Shown here one piece after another: positions 23,306 through 35,967 of a stretch of 64,000 bases of DNA. The stretch lies in assembly GCF_003286085.1 (NCBI RefSeq), contig NW_020825298.1, forward strand, positions 6,944,001 through 7,008,000. The letters run 5' to 3'. The stretch comes from Drosophila persimilis. Lineage: Eukaryota; Arthropoda; Insecta; Diptera; Drosophilidae. The notes below the pieces were generated by a model. The model ran no database searches, was not told where the DNA came from, and saw nothing but the letters and a program-made list of their open reading frames with translations. A program made the translations under genes and the position numbers. Position 1 is the first letter of the stretch, and each line of letters opens with the position of its first letter.

Positions 23306-26300
23306 TCTATTCAAATTAGATTTTATCTTGTCAAATAGGTCCAAACTTGTTCAAGGACATGGCTTTATAGCACCTCTCTCTTAGAAGATCTGGTCTTCAA
23401 TCCAATCAATCAGATCTTTCAGAAACGTTCCCCGAGTTTTCTTTAATTTAATAAAAATGCCGCGAACTTTTGATTATTTTCAAGGAAAACCTTTCTTTCG
23501 TTTTCCTCCAGTTAGTTTGCAAATCCTTCAAATAATTCCAAGGAGCAGGAAACACTTTAGGGCTTATAAATGTTCTTCCCAGATGCACGATCATTATTTA
23601 AATTTTTTTCTTTAAATATATGGAATATATGGAATATATTATGCCTACAATCTTTGAAAAAATCCACTTTTATTGGGGTGAATAAAATCGGCTCAGTTCA
23701 TATGAACTAATGGTTCCGCCAATGAGCATCCCTCTGGACTTGGGCACCAAGTTATCTTTGTGCCTGTTTTGTCACACACTAAACACATTTTTCAAAAAGC
23801 TTCCGTTTGCCTGCCCCACATCGGCCTTCCATAGTCCATTTTCTGCGGCCACTGCATGGTTCCCCTCGATGGCACAGTGGGGCTGGCCTGTCCTGGCCTG
23901 GTCTGGAGCTCTGTGCTGTTCTTTTTGGTCTTGGCCTGGCCATTATGTGAAAATGAGTGTGTTGTCATGTCATGTACTGTATGCAACGTCAAGAGTGGGC
24001 AGGAGGAGGAGGAGGAGGATATGCGTGGCGGAAGAGGAGTTCAAGTTGCTAATGCAATCACATAGCATTCATATTCATCATAACCGCAAAAGGCACTCCA
24101 CATGGGAAATTTCGGTATGTGGCAGGGGGGGGAACAGTGACAGAGAGGGGTGGACACCGAACAAGGAACCAGAGCGGCGGATGAGGGGGATGAGGGGAAC
24201 GGAAACTGCCACTTCCGCTTGGCAGCTGTGTGCCATTTTGCACGTGGCTGCTTTGCATGTACTCCGACCCTACCCCTCCCCCTTCCCCTTACCCTCGGCA
24301 ACGTTTTATCCAACTATCTATCCGCCTCCTCGTGGCATCTTTTAACTTTCTTTCTTATTTTTTTTTTACTTTTTATTTTTCACTTCATTTGTGTGACTTT
24401 TGCTTTTTGGGTTTATTTTGCTTTTGTTTTGATATTTTACTTCTTTTACTTTTCTTCTACCATATCTTATGAATCCATAAGGTCCAGAGTAAATTCTGGC
24501 GGATGGTCCGTTCGTTTAGGGGATATTTGCACGGCGAACTAAAGTCATTCGCCTAACTGGATCATTTGTTTCCCACCTGTCTACCAGTTTATGCACTGGT
24601 TCTGCAAGCATTTATCAACACTTTTCCATAAGCTGCCAAGCCATCAACATATGCCCCAAGATGCCACCCATTTCCCACACTTTGTACGGCCTTCAACGCT
24701 TGGCAACTCCCTCTCCAGGGCAGGGCTCTGTCTCATAAACTGAACACTTGATTTGTAGAAATTGTAGCCGCCTCTCTCTCGCTCTCCCTCTCCCTTTGCC
24801 GCCTCCTGCTTTCTTGCTTTGGCTTCATATCCCATTCATTCCCTTTTCTTTTTTAATCATAGTTCACCTGGTCCGCCGTGCTGTTGCTCCTGCCGCTGCT
24901 CTTGTGCTCGACATAATTGCAATGTTTACCTCGGCGCTGGAGCTAAGTGAAGCGTTAAGGCGGCATCAGGAGGCAAACAGTAGCAACAGCAGCAACATGA
25001 CGAGAGGGCATCTCTACTCTTGATTAAAATTTCTGATTACTACACTGATACCGTCGTGCACACAGAATGCAAAAGGGCCAAACAGAAATGCATGGAAACG
25101 GCATAAAGAAAAGAAACCATAGGATACGATTGTTGGGGTTTTGGGTAACCGATTCTTTGGATGCACTTACCAGCAGTTTTGGAAGATATATTCCAGAGAT
25201 TTCTATAAGGATCTTATGATTTGCAGAAACCATTTCCTGAGTCCAAGCTCCCAACTTTCTCCCATCGCGTACCATAGGAAGCAGTCGATTGATGCTCAAG
25301 GGTATGTTCGTGAAGTGCAAATTAAGATACTAAAAGGGGGGTTTAAGGTGTTGTAAAATGTCTATGCACTCAATCGTCCTACCCCTTGCTAGGGTAAGAA
25401 AAAAAAAACAGGTTTTCTAAAGAATAAAAAGGAACAAAAAGCTTAAGCAAAGCAAAAGGTGCCACAAAATTGCAACGACAGCGTTTTTGTGCACCCTGTG
25501 CCGCCACCTGTGATCTCCGCTCTACACCAATCCTCTATCCTCCATACTCCATCCGCTCCTAATAACATATCGCTGCCGCTGCAGCCGCCTGCTGTGTTTG
25601 GTTTTCATTAGTTCTCCTTTGCCCGTTCCCGTACCGTTTCTTTCCCATTTCGTTCCGTGCCGTCAAGTTACGTCTCCGCTGGGTGGGTCCTGCAGGATGA
25701 TTGATGATTTCAATTTGAATTTTCATGTCAAGTGGAGGATTCATAAACGGGAGAGTCAGAAAAATATACATAAAATTACAGCACACTCGTTGAAGCTTAA
25801 TTTAACTTTTTCCAACACTCTTTTTTTTGCTGTTGACCCCCGACTGTACTTCCGTTTTGAGTGAAGGTGGAAGGTGTGGCCATTCCCCGCTAATTAATGA
25901 TGCCCCATGACAGAAATTTATGTTCTATGGCAAAAACTTTTGCAATATTTGTTCGCATTTAGTTTTGCGCCTATCTTTCCGTCTGAGCCGCCGCCGCCTC
26001 TCTCCATGTGTGTTTATGTCTCTGTCTGTGTGTGTGTGTGTGTGGATGTTAGCACTTCCGCTTCCTGTATTAGGACGGAATATTATACCCAGACCACTTC
26101 ATATTTGTTTATTATACACTTACCATAAGCCATCAAGGCATTGTCGGGTTGTTTGCTTTTCCCCTGAAATTAGTTAGGATAGGATGGTGGATGCGCGCAC
26201 CGTACGTACCCATAATCAATTAAGTCAATATTGTCCAATGAGAGCTACATACGAGTACATATCTATGTGGGGTGTTAGTGCTGGGAATGTTTCTACTGAA

Positions 26301-26404
26301 AGTAGAATTAATCGGGAAGCTTTAAAGAGCTCTGACTGTCCGAGTGTTTCCTATTTAAACTCATCTTGGCATATCATCAAGAAGGAATAAGTGATCTGTA
26401 GTCT
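23306..26404. other. noncoding stretch
   Basis: No gene is supported. It holds GGA-rich and CT-rich tracts and (GT)n near 26031-26044. An acceptor-like site before 24863 is not followed by convincing coding sequence. Confidence 0.5.
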
Positions 26405-26600
26405 CATACTAAAAAATACTATAAAATACTAAAAAAAAATACTAAAAAAATACTAAAAAAAAATACTAAAAAAATACTAAAAAAATACTAAAAATACTGA
26501 AAAATACTGAAAAAATACTGAACAATTCTGCAAAATACTGAAAAATACTGACAAATATTAAAAAGTATTAAAAAATACTTCAAAATACTAAATATATTTA
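26405..26600. repeat. AAAATACT minisatellite
   Basis: Roughly 18 degenerate copies of an 8-12 bp unit (AAAAATACTAAA, later AAAATACTGA). Confidence 0.9.
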
Positions 26601-27090
26601 CAGAATATTCAAATTACATAAGTTCAAGTCATGATATGGGGTAATTTTACACATCTTTGAGATACATTTAGACCATAAACAATGTTCAGTGTAATTTTAA
26701 AGAGAAGTCCTTTAGTTGAGAGTATTCCGACTTCTTCTATAGCCCAAATGGCACTCTCAATCTTGTTTATTAATAACTCGTTTTGCCTTATTGTACATCC
26801 CATGTCCACGACACACTCCGCATGGCCAAACTCCGCTCTGGGCAACTGTGGTCCGTCTAATGGTCATTGGCTGTTGCCCGGACCCAGACCCCATTATGCA
26901 GCCAGTAGTATATCCCCATAAACCCCCAAACCCCCGACTCTACAGCACCCCCTCTGGGGGGGTGTGCATCGTTAATGCTTGCGGAAGTAAGCTTAGTCGT
27001 CGTCGTTGCTGTGTTGTCTCCGCACTCCTTTTCCCCCACCTCCTTCCCCACCACTTGCTCATGTTTTGAACATAAAACTTTTGCCATTGC
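26601..27090. other. noncoding stretch
   Basis: No gene or repeat is recognised. It precedes the candidate ratchet site at 27096. Confidence 0.4.
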
Positions 27091-27103
27091 ATTTAGGTAA
27101 GCA
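27075..27103 (+). promoter_or_regulatory. candidate recursive-splicing (ratchet) site 1
   Basis: TTGCCATTGCATTTAG is followed at once by GTAAGC, so a 3' splice site (AG at 27095-27096) abuts a 5' splice site (GT at 27097-27098). The pyrimidine tract is only moderate, which makes this the weakest of three such sites on the + strand. Confidence 0.45.
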
Positions 27104-29228
27104 ACAACAACAAAAGCTGCAACATGCGGCATCCACAGTATAGCAGCAGCTGCTGCTCTTGCCGATGCTGCCTCTTCATCTCATCGTAGGTCTGTCTGTC
27201 TGCAGTCTGTCTGTCTTTCTGTCTCTCTGTCTGTCTATCGAGTGGCGGCTTTTCCTGCGCTTGAGGTGTGCCTTTCAGTCCCTGTATAGAGTGTCCTCCT
27301 CATCATCATCATCATCGCATTCTCCTTCTTCTACTCATCATCATTATCATCATTGGGGAGTCCTCCATTTAGTGCGGGTAACCAAGCTTGAAGTTCAATA
27401 GAGTTTGAGTTTTAGGCTTAGGCTCTGTTTTTGTTTTTGTGTTTCGGATGTTCTGATGTTCTGTTCTGCCTCGAGGGGCTCGAACGAGTCTCATATTGCC
27501 TGGTACTTTTAATAAGCCATCAGAATTGAAAAGTTTTCGGCTGGTTAGAGGAAGATACTCACTCATCAGTGGTACATCAGGCGGTAATAAGTGGAGTGGG
27601 GGCAAATGAAGAAATTTATCATGTGATTGATGTTGCCATGTGAGGCATTGCCATGCCGGAGATGTGTAAGGAAAGTTATGGTTAATTCCGAATGAAAGGG
27701 CGGTATTTAAGCGTACATTTCCTACGTTTGGTTTGTTACAAAATTGGGTATCTTGTATTTAAATGTATTATTCCTTGTGTATTTATTCGTATATTCACCC
27801 AGGATCTGTTTTTCACTTACACAAAAGTGTTCCGAAATCACATAAATTGGGGCTTCCTTTTTCACAATCCGCAAGATGTCTTACTTTTCGATTTTTTTTT
27901 TTTTGCTTTTTCTTGGGTTTTATTTATTTTTCTGTATTTTTTTTGCTTTATTTATTTATTTTTCTGTATTTTTTTCGCATTATTAATTTTTTTATATTTA
28001 TAATTATTTCCTCATTCAATCGTGTGTGTAGAAATTTGTGTCCGTTCGCTTAAGAGAAATTAGAACATAGAATTCCCTTGTAGAATTCAGGTACTATCTA
28101 TTATTAATTTAATTGCTGTTAGTAATTTTTTACGTGAGCTTATTATTTTTATCAATCTCCCCGCTCTTAGACCCTAATGCCTTCTCTTTTACTTTGCCCC
28201 TTTTCTTTCTCTCCTTGTTTGCCTCCTTTCCTCTCTATGTTTCCCTCCTTTACAGTTTTACACTCCATTTGCTGTCAGCTGAAAAAAAAGAATAAACCGA
28301 CTATAAAACAAATGCAACTCTGCATAAGTACCAACGACAAATCGGAGGAAAATACTAAAAAAAAAGAAGAACACACATATAATGTACAAAAAAGAGAAAC
28401 AGGAGGGAGCAAAGAGCGCAGCGAAAATAACGGTTAATACAGGACGGCAAGGACAACAAGGAGGATGCAGAGGAGGAGCCAGCAGCCGGTAGCAGGCGGC
28501 AGTCAGCAGGCAGCCAAACGACAATGACGACTTGTCAAATATTGACGTATCTCTTGAAAATTGTGCTCCAGCGCGGCTCATCCAATGTAAGCAGCAGGAG
28601 CAGTCCCCCCAACCCCCCCTAACCGTACTCTCCATTTGGCCTGACCTATCCTATACTGTCCTGCCCCGGCGTGTCCTGGCAGCGTCAGCAACATCATCAA
28701 CTGGTGTGCAACACATATGACACTGTTGCAAAAGCGACCGACATACTCGTACATAAATACATTTACGGTGGTAAACCACTAAAATGAACAAAATCAGAAA
28801 ACGCAAACCGTACCATAAAGAAAAAAATAAAATTCCGAAGACTAAAAAAAAAAAGTTTAAAAAAAAAACAAAAAAAAAATATGGAACTTATAGATCTTTA
28901 GGGCTGTCAATTAAAAATTTAAAGAAAATCTTTCTAATGCAGTTCGCCTATGGAAAAACTTTGAAAAGAAAAAAATGGAACAAAGTTTAAAGATAAATCA
29001 AAATGATCAGTGGAAGTGAAGAATCATCTATCATCTAAGCATCTATATCTCAAAAACTAAATAAAATCTTAATATAAAATATTTGAAAAACCACTGTGAT
29101 GATTATTTTGGAACTCAATGAAACATTATTCATCTTCAGCACCGGGACCGATTACAGGAAAATGGACTTTCATTCATTAGCTCATACCGGAAAATGGAAA
29201 ATTAAATTAATTAATTCAATTAATTATA
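27104..29228. other. noncoding stretch
   Basis: No gene is supported. It holds a GTCT-rich tract (27186-27240), (CAT)n near 27297-27318, T-rich runs at 27890-28010 and A-rich runs near 28790-28880. Confidence 0.5.
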
Positions 29229-29390
29229 AAAAAAAATATAAAATATATAAAAAAATAAATATATATAAAAAAATAAATATATATAAAAAAATAAATATAT
29301 ATAAAAAAATAAATATATATAAAAAAATAAATATATATAAAAAAATAAATATATATAAAAAAATAAATATATATATAAAAAAACTAAGGA
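29229..29390. repeat. AT-only minisatellite, 18-bp unit
   Basis: About eight near-perfect copies of ATAAATATATATAAAAAA. The Lys/Ile/Tyr open frame across it is a repeat artefact. Confidence 0.95.
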
Positions 29391-31443
29391 GATTGTTTTA
29401 ATTTACACCACTTCCTTTATTCAAATTTTTTGTTGTTAAAAAAGTGTGTTAGAAAGTTTAAAACCGCACAAAGAACAGAACCGACCTAAAATGATCTGTG
29501 GAATATCGTTACGTACTACTTCAGTGATTAAAAGGATGGAAACAAGAAACTAGAAGACATAAAGTGGCTAAAATTTAGTGAAATTATTACGCCCTTACGC
29601 CCTCAAGGACTCCTTTAAGAACTGTCAGTTCTGTGCCTAGAGGAGCCTGTATAATGATGGCGTTTGACACCCTAGAATGTGGTGATGTCTAACAACGACA
29701 GTCTCTACTGTACTCCTCGTGTATCATTTGTATGTCTAGCATCGACGTTTTGTATGTGTGTGTGTGTGGGGGGTTACCCCTTTTGTATTTGTTTCAAGTT
29801 CTTTTTTCGCTTTCGTTGCACTTTTACTGTCCGATCCGGCTGCTGTCGCTACACCCTCTCCAGCAACCCCCCCACCCCACCGCCCCAACCTGCTGCCCAC
29901 CCAACTATGGCACTTCATTTGCTGCGCTCAAGTGGATCCACTTTCATTTGTTTGCGTTGGGCAACAAAAAAAAAGAAAAAAAAGAGAGGCCCTCGCACTC
30001 CAGCAATGGATATTTCTTTGCGACCCCCTATGGTCCGCGCGCCTCTGGCCCCTGGCCTCTGCCATTGTGCAGTCGTTGCAGTGCAGTCGAGGAGTAGCTG
30101 CTGACAGACAGTAGTCGCCTCAACGGCCGCTGCTGCTGAATCAGCTTTGTTTGCCTTAAGCCTTTGTGCACACATTTTGCGCCTCCGAGGGACTGCGAGG
30201 GGCACAGACACAGACTGCCAACTGCATAGTACATAAAAAAAAGGGGAAAGATTCACAAAATACACTAAACTGGCAAACACTGAGAGAAATATTTCAATGG
30301 TAAATTAAAAGAAGAACCATTCGGGATCCTTTAAGGATCTTTGATTGGAATCGATAAATAATACCTTTCGGGATATACCCATGGTTCCTTATGGATAGTT
30401 TTAAAGGACTTTTGATGGGTCTCGATGAATGAATATGAGAAAATCGAAGACTTGGAATCAAAGGAAAATATTTGATCTTCCAAAGGGCAGAATCTACATA
30501 AAATCCGATTATTTTTATGCCCAAAAATGTAGAAAACAATTTCCCTTGGGTAGTCAACCCTGGACTGCTCTCTCGCAGAGTGGCTTAGCAATTAGAGTAC
30601 TGAAAGAGAGCTCTGTCCCCCTCTCTGCACCGCTAGCTCTATTCCTGAAAGTCTGCAGGACTATTCAAGGATATTTCCTGCAGTGCAAAGGGAGCAACAG
30701 AGGCAACAGAAAAATACAAAAAAATGAGCAGCTATTTGAAGCTGCCTGCCCCGCCTAGAGGTTGTGGCCGTTCGGGGTGAGGCGGTGGCGGCGGCAACCT
30801 TCTACGCCCTTTGTGCATTGGCCACACCAAATGCATCATCAATATGGTAGCTTCTGCTTCACATATGACGGACGCCTTCGGGCAAAAAAGAACTGCCATA
30901 CAACAGTTATCCACACGCATGCAGCTCTATTTGTGGCATCTCCTCCTGCCACTTCTGCCCCCCTCTAGTCCCTGCTCCTGTGCTGTCCTTTACTTTGCTT
31001 TGTCTGCGTTTGCATTTGCCTGGGGCGTGTGGCGTGCGCTGTGCACCCAACACCGCCGCCGGGGTGTCTTCACTCTTCGTCGCAAAACGTTTGCCACACG
31101 ATTTTCAGTTCTGATGCTTCTGATGCATCCTGCTTAGTCAGTCAATGATAGGGCCGGGATAGGACTAGAACCTCCCCTCGCCACAACCCCGCATAGGGAT
31201 GCTCCGGCAGCCATTGGCAAAAGTTATTGGCGTTGATATTTTACGATTCTTGTCTACAAGTCATCGACCAAATGTTCTATACATTGCAATTGATGTTGTT
31301 TGTGGATGCGCTCTCTGGGTGTTGGCAGTCATAAAAAAGCAAGAAATGGGAATCATTTATGGGTGTAATGAATAAGGGAGTAGGGAGATTGTAAATGTTA
31401 GAGAGAGTCCAGGCTGAGGCGCAAGAAATGGATTTGGGCTTGA
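29391..31443. other. noncoding stretch
   Basis: No gene is supported. A lone copy of the core found in the following array (TCTCGCAGAGTGGCTTAGCA) lies at 30571-30590. A (GT)n tract is near 29755-29768. Confidence 0.5.
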
Positions 31444-32015
31444 AGAAAACCAAGAAATAATCTTAATCAGACTAGAAGAAGCAAAAAATTCAAGAAATTT
31501 TGCCTATGCCCCTGCATCGAATATTTGCGCTCTCACAGAGTAGCTTAGCAGGGAAAAATTCAGAAATATTCAGACTAGAAGGACAAAATTTAAATATGGA
31601 ATATATTCAATATGGAACCCCTGCAACACGAATTTTCTCTTTCACAGAGTAGCTTAAATAAGAAATATTCTCTATTAGGCTAGAAGAAGGAAAGAAACAT
31701 TAAACATATGCCAATGCTATATGGAACCCCTGCTTCGCACATTTTCTCTCTCACAGAGTAGCTTAGCAGCGAGAAAAATAGGAAATATCAGAGAAAAAGA
31801 AGAAAAATTTATTCTAGATTTTTCTAATGCCATTTACAACCCCTGGAGCAAAGATTTTTCTCTCTCTCAAAGTAGCTTAGCGGGAAGAAAATTCAGAAAT
31901 ATTCTTTATCAGACTGGAAAAAGGAAAACATGCAATACATTTGGCTTATACCATAAGGAACTTCTGCACTACGCGGTTTCTCTCTCACAGAGTAGCTTAG
32001 CAGGCAGGAAACCAC
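31444..32015 (+). repeat. about 110-bp tandem repeat with conserved core
   Basis: Five diverged units share CCCCTGC, then CTCTCACAGAGTAGCTTAGC, then an A-rich tail with TTCAGAAATATT and CAGACTAGAAG. The core TAGCTTA starts at 31541, 31650, 31759, 31873 and 31993, giving spacings of 109, 109, 114 and 120. The tails have diverged while the core has stayed nearly constant; only the second unit is changed in its last bases. Related single copies lie at 30571 and 35945. CTCTCACAGAG can form a small hairpin. TAGCTTAGCAGG fits the pol III A-box consensus TRGCNNAGYNGG, but no B box was found. Function is unknown. Confidence 0.88.
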
Positions 32016-33179
32016 TCAATGGAACCCCTACATCAAGGACTGTCTCCTGTTTTCCCCAGTTTTAATTGTTCTCTAATCTCAGCTAAGCATTTACCTATTC
32101 TCTCATTCAGTTCTCATTAAAAACCACTGCCAAGGACTCTCCTGTTAATTTATGGAGCCATTCTCCATCCCCTACTGTACAACTTTTTCATACTCATTCA
32201 TTCCAGCTGCATTTCCCACATTATTTGCCTCCTTTCATCAACCAAAGAAATAAACAGAGAAAGCGAGAGAGAACGAAAGAAATTCTAAGAAAAACTTGCA
32301 TCAACTGCAGTTCCAACTGCAATCCGAGAAAGACTATGGCTCTGGACTTCCTCCCCTCCGAAAATTAACAACAAGAACAATAATAATAATAAGAAGGCAA
32401 ACAAAAACAAACAAACAAACAGGCAAAAGGCAAACTTTGAACCAAATCCTTACAAATGTTTATCTTTTCTTAATCCCGCACTTAACTGTTAGACCCGCAT
32501 TGGCCGGGCCAAGACGGACCCCTCCCCCTAGGGGGGACATTGTGCAAGAAGCTGGCAAATTGCTTAACGCTTCGAAGGGCAACCTCTTACCATACCCTGC
32601 CGCCGCCGTCGCCGCCAAACTCCTTTTCTGGTATTTTCTTAACACAGTTGTGAAAACTTTTTGCGCTAACAATTTTTGCTTTCCCAAAATCTAAAGAATT
32701 TCAAGGAGGAACACAGGACACTGGAGGCACAAATTTGTGCAACGACAAGTTTTATAAGCAGTGGATGGTGGATTTTATAGAAGTGCCCGTCGACCACATC
32801 TTACGTTGAGCTTCATTTGCACATCGACCACAAAAATGTCGAGAAAGTTATCTTCCTTCCACCTTCTTCTGATTCTGATTCACGTTCCTCTATAAGAACT
32901 GTATAATTTTCAGTCCTGGCCATAAAACGTAAACTTCTTTGAGCTGTTTAATTGTTTTCAAACTTATTTTTAAGGTTCTTAATGCAATTGAAAAACAAAT
33001 AAAATATTTGCAATTGTAACCGCCTTTCAGCTCATTTTCTGCTAGTGTTATACCCTGTACTTGTAGATTACAACAGGGTGTATTTGTTTGTGTGTCAATG
33101 AATTTAATGAATAAATTCAAAATAATTAAAGAAATTAATTAAAGTGGATATGGTTCCGATATCCATTATCTAGTGATAA
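32016..33179. other. noncoding stretch
   Basis: No gene is supported. A 12-bp perfect palindrome CCCCCTAGGGGG lies at 32524-32535. Nothing else is recognised. Confidence 0.45.
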
Positions 33180-33545
33180 ACCCTTCATTATTATTATTTT
33201 GTATTCATTATTATTATTTTATATTCATTATTATTATTTATTCATTATTATTATTTATTCATTACTATTATTTATTCATTATTATTATTTATACATTATT
33301 GTTATTATTTATTCATTATTATTATTATTTATTCATTATTATTATTATTTATTCATTATTATTATTATTTATTCATTATTATTATTATTTATTCATTATT
33401 ATTATTATTTATTCATTATTATTATTTATTCATTATTATTATTATTTATTCACTATTGTTATTCATTATTAAATATTGTTATTATTTATTTATTATTTTT
33501 TTAATTTATTTATTATTTTATTATTATTTAATTTTATTATTTATT
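33180..33545. repeat. ATT-rich minisatellite
   Basis: About 20 copies of ATTATTATTTATTC with length variants of 12-18 bp. The Tyr/Ile/Leu open frames across it are repeat artefacts. Confidence 0.95.
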
Positions 33546-35830
33546 TTATTTTCTCTCTCTCTATTTCTTTATTCGTTTCTCTGTATCTTTGCCGCTAGTT
33601 TTAACCCAGTAAACATTAAATCCAATTACGGGGTATCATAACGCCTTAACCCTCCAACCCTCTGCAGGAAGTAGGCAAAGTAGGCGTGGCTCAGCGCGTC
33701 TTAATCTTTTGTTGATGCTTGTTTATTTTGCAATTACTTAGGCGTTCTGTTTGCCTCGTCGTCGTCTGCATTGCGGGGCTCTGCGACAACACGGCGATGT
33801 CTTCGTCCACCAGCGCCTTTCCTCCTCCTCGGCTTTTCCCCACACCTTCTGCTGGCCCTGCCCACTCCTTGATCCACGCCTGCTGCGCGTTGGATGCTCT
33901 TTTTTGCGTTTTAAGTGCCCCAGTGCGTTCGTTTTGTTTGCTCTTTTCTTGGGCTGCGCCTGCCAGGCCCCGTGTATACCCTAGCAAAGGGTACTATGAT
34001 TTTTCTGAAGGCCGGGGAAGACTTTCTGTTCCTTTTAGAATATTCTTGAGGCTATCTAGTACCCATCTATAAATCTGGAAAAATAAATAAACACCTATTT
34101 TATTTCCCAGTAGTTAATGGTTCTCCTAGGGCATCTAAGGCTTCGACTAGCCTTTCCTTTTTGGTGCCGCAACGCGTCGCATCGCTGTTCTTGTTGTTGT
34201 TTTTGCTGGGTAAAAGTTGTTTGCCTAATTTCATGCTTTAGTTAGTCCCAAAAGGTGTCCTCGTCCCGTGTATAAGTGATGCTCAGCGAATCTGATTTGC
34301 GGAGAGTCATTTGCAAGGCATTCGTTGGGGCTCTTGGGGTTTGAAAGGGGACTTTCAGACTGGGATTTGGATGGATTTGTGTGGATGGAAGCGCGGTCAC
34401 TAGAGGGTATCAATAATTTCTTATAAATGTACTCTAATCGATTGAGGAACGGGCTAAGAAGGCAATTGATTGCTTTTTTTTTATAACGAATTTAGAATAT
34501 AATTCTCTGACTTGGAGTGGACCTTTGATATAGTCTATCCCATGTGGAATACATTAAAAACTTCCAGAAATTTCAGTGTATTTTGGAGATCACTGTGTCA
34601 TGCCCAAGCCATGCATCTTGTTTTCTGTTTCTAGTGTTGGCTTCTGGGGACCAACTCACCATTAATTTCCTTTAAGAAACCCCACAGTCAGTCTTCCAAA
34701 ACACTTCCATCCCTGCCTCATTTGTGGAACCTTTTTTCAATAAATCATAAATTGGAACTACAATATTGTTATCCAAGGCCCCACCCTCATGAAATTCACA
34801 ATTAAACGGTCATTAATCACACGATTGTTGGGAGGGGATGACGATGATGATGATGATGTTTGATGAACAATTGCAGAAATCATTTCATGTGAAACTTTTG
34901 GCCCAGAGAATAGAAAGGAAGGAGCAAGGGAATGATGAGCGTGTGCGAGGGAACAAAACACTCAAAACTATTTGCCAAAGCTTTAATCGGAAACGGAAAC
35001 AGGCTGACTGTTAGGCAGGCAGTCAACCAGTTGACAGTCGATCGATGGATGAGGTTAGCTCTCGGATGGAAAAGGGCACCAAGCACCAGCCAACCAGTGG
35101 GTGGGGGGAGGGGAGGGGGGAGGCTGTTCAAGCGTCGCACAATCAAAGCGGAAGTCATTTTCGTACGTTAATTGACAAGGACACAGGGGGAAGGACGAGG
35201 AGCACAACCATGGCCGAGACGACGTTGATGGTGTCGCTGACTGTCTCCTTGTCTATCAATCAGTCAACCAACTTTCCGCCCACCCGAGAGCCTCCCCCGC
35301 TCCCCAGCCAGTACCGAGTCCCAGCCGCCCCCCCTTTCAGTGCTCGTATTTGTTATGGGGAATAGTTTTAGCATTGTTCCAAAAGGATTTTCCCGTTGGT
35401 TTGGTTTTAAATGGAAAGCTTAATGAACAGGGACTGAGAGCGCGTGGCTGGCGGATAACCTCAGGACCTGCTCCTTTTGCTCCTGCTGTGGGTGTAATAA
35501 TTGTGACTGATTTTTGGGATTTGTGGTCTTTTGCCTGATTGAAGTTTTGTGCGGGGAGAGAGAGAGAGAGAGAGCATTTGTTGTGGTTGATGGCAGCCCA
35601 AAGACGATCCTTTGGGAGAGGACGGTGTGTGGCCACGAAATTGAATAAAGCTGTTGGAGCTGTTTCTTTGGAATAGGAAACTTTATTTGTAGTTTCAAAA
35701 TGCAAAGAGGCAAAGCTGCTCTGAACGATTCACCAACTTAGGGATGGGGCCGTATATCTGCAGGATCTGGAGACTATAGTATAGTTATTAAGACACATGT
35801 TACGTATATTGTTCTTCCTTTGAACTGTTT
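33546..35830. other. noncoding stretch
   Basis: No gene is supported. It contains a GAT run (about 34838-34860), a G-rich tract (about 35099-35122) and a GA tract (35554-35574). Confidence 0.45.
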
Positions 35831-35832
35831 AC

Positions 35833-35866
35833 TTATCGATTTCTCTTTTCTTTTGCAGGTATGTTT
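35833..35866 (+). promoter_or_regulatory. candidate recursive-splicing (ratchet) site 2
   Basis: A long pyrimidine tract (TTTCTCTTTTCTTTTGCAG, ending 35858) is followed without any exon by GTATGT (35859-35864). A TTTACTTAT branch-point-like word lies about 30 bases upstream. This combines a very strong 3' splice site with a good 5' splice site, the form of a zero-nucleotide-exon ratchet point on the + strand. Confidence 0.65.
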
Positions 35867-35944
35867 ATAAAAATTGCAAGATATCATGTATTAGGGGTCT
35901 TTTTGTTGAAACAAAGTACAAAAATAATGCCTCAGGCTGAGACT

Positions 35945-35967
35945 CTCTCACAGAGTAGCTTAGCAGT
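35945..35967 (+). repeat. single copy of the 110-bp family core
   Basis: CTCTCACAGAGTAGCTTAGC, identical to the core of the array at 31.5-32.0 kb, about 90 bases after candidate ratchet site 2. The flanks are not detectably similar. Confidence 0.75.

Noticed and set aside
31541-31993. tRNA genes or tRNA-derived SINE at the A-box-like cores
   Set aside because: No B box at the normal distance and no cloverleaf; only the A-box-like core remains, so it is kept as an unexplained repeat.
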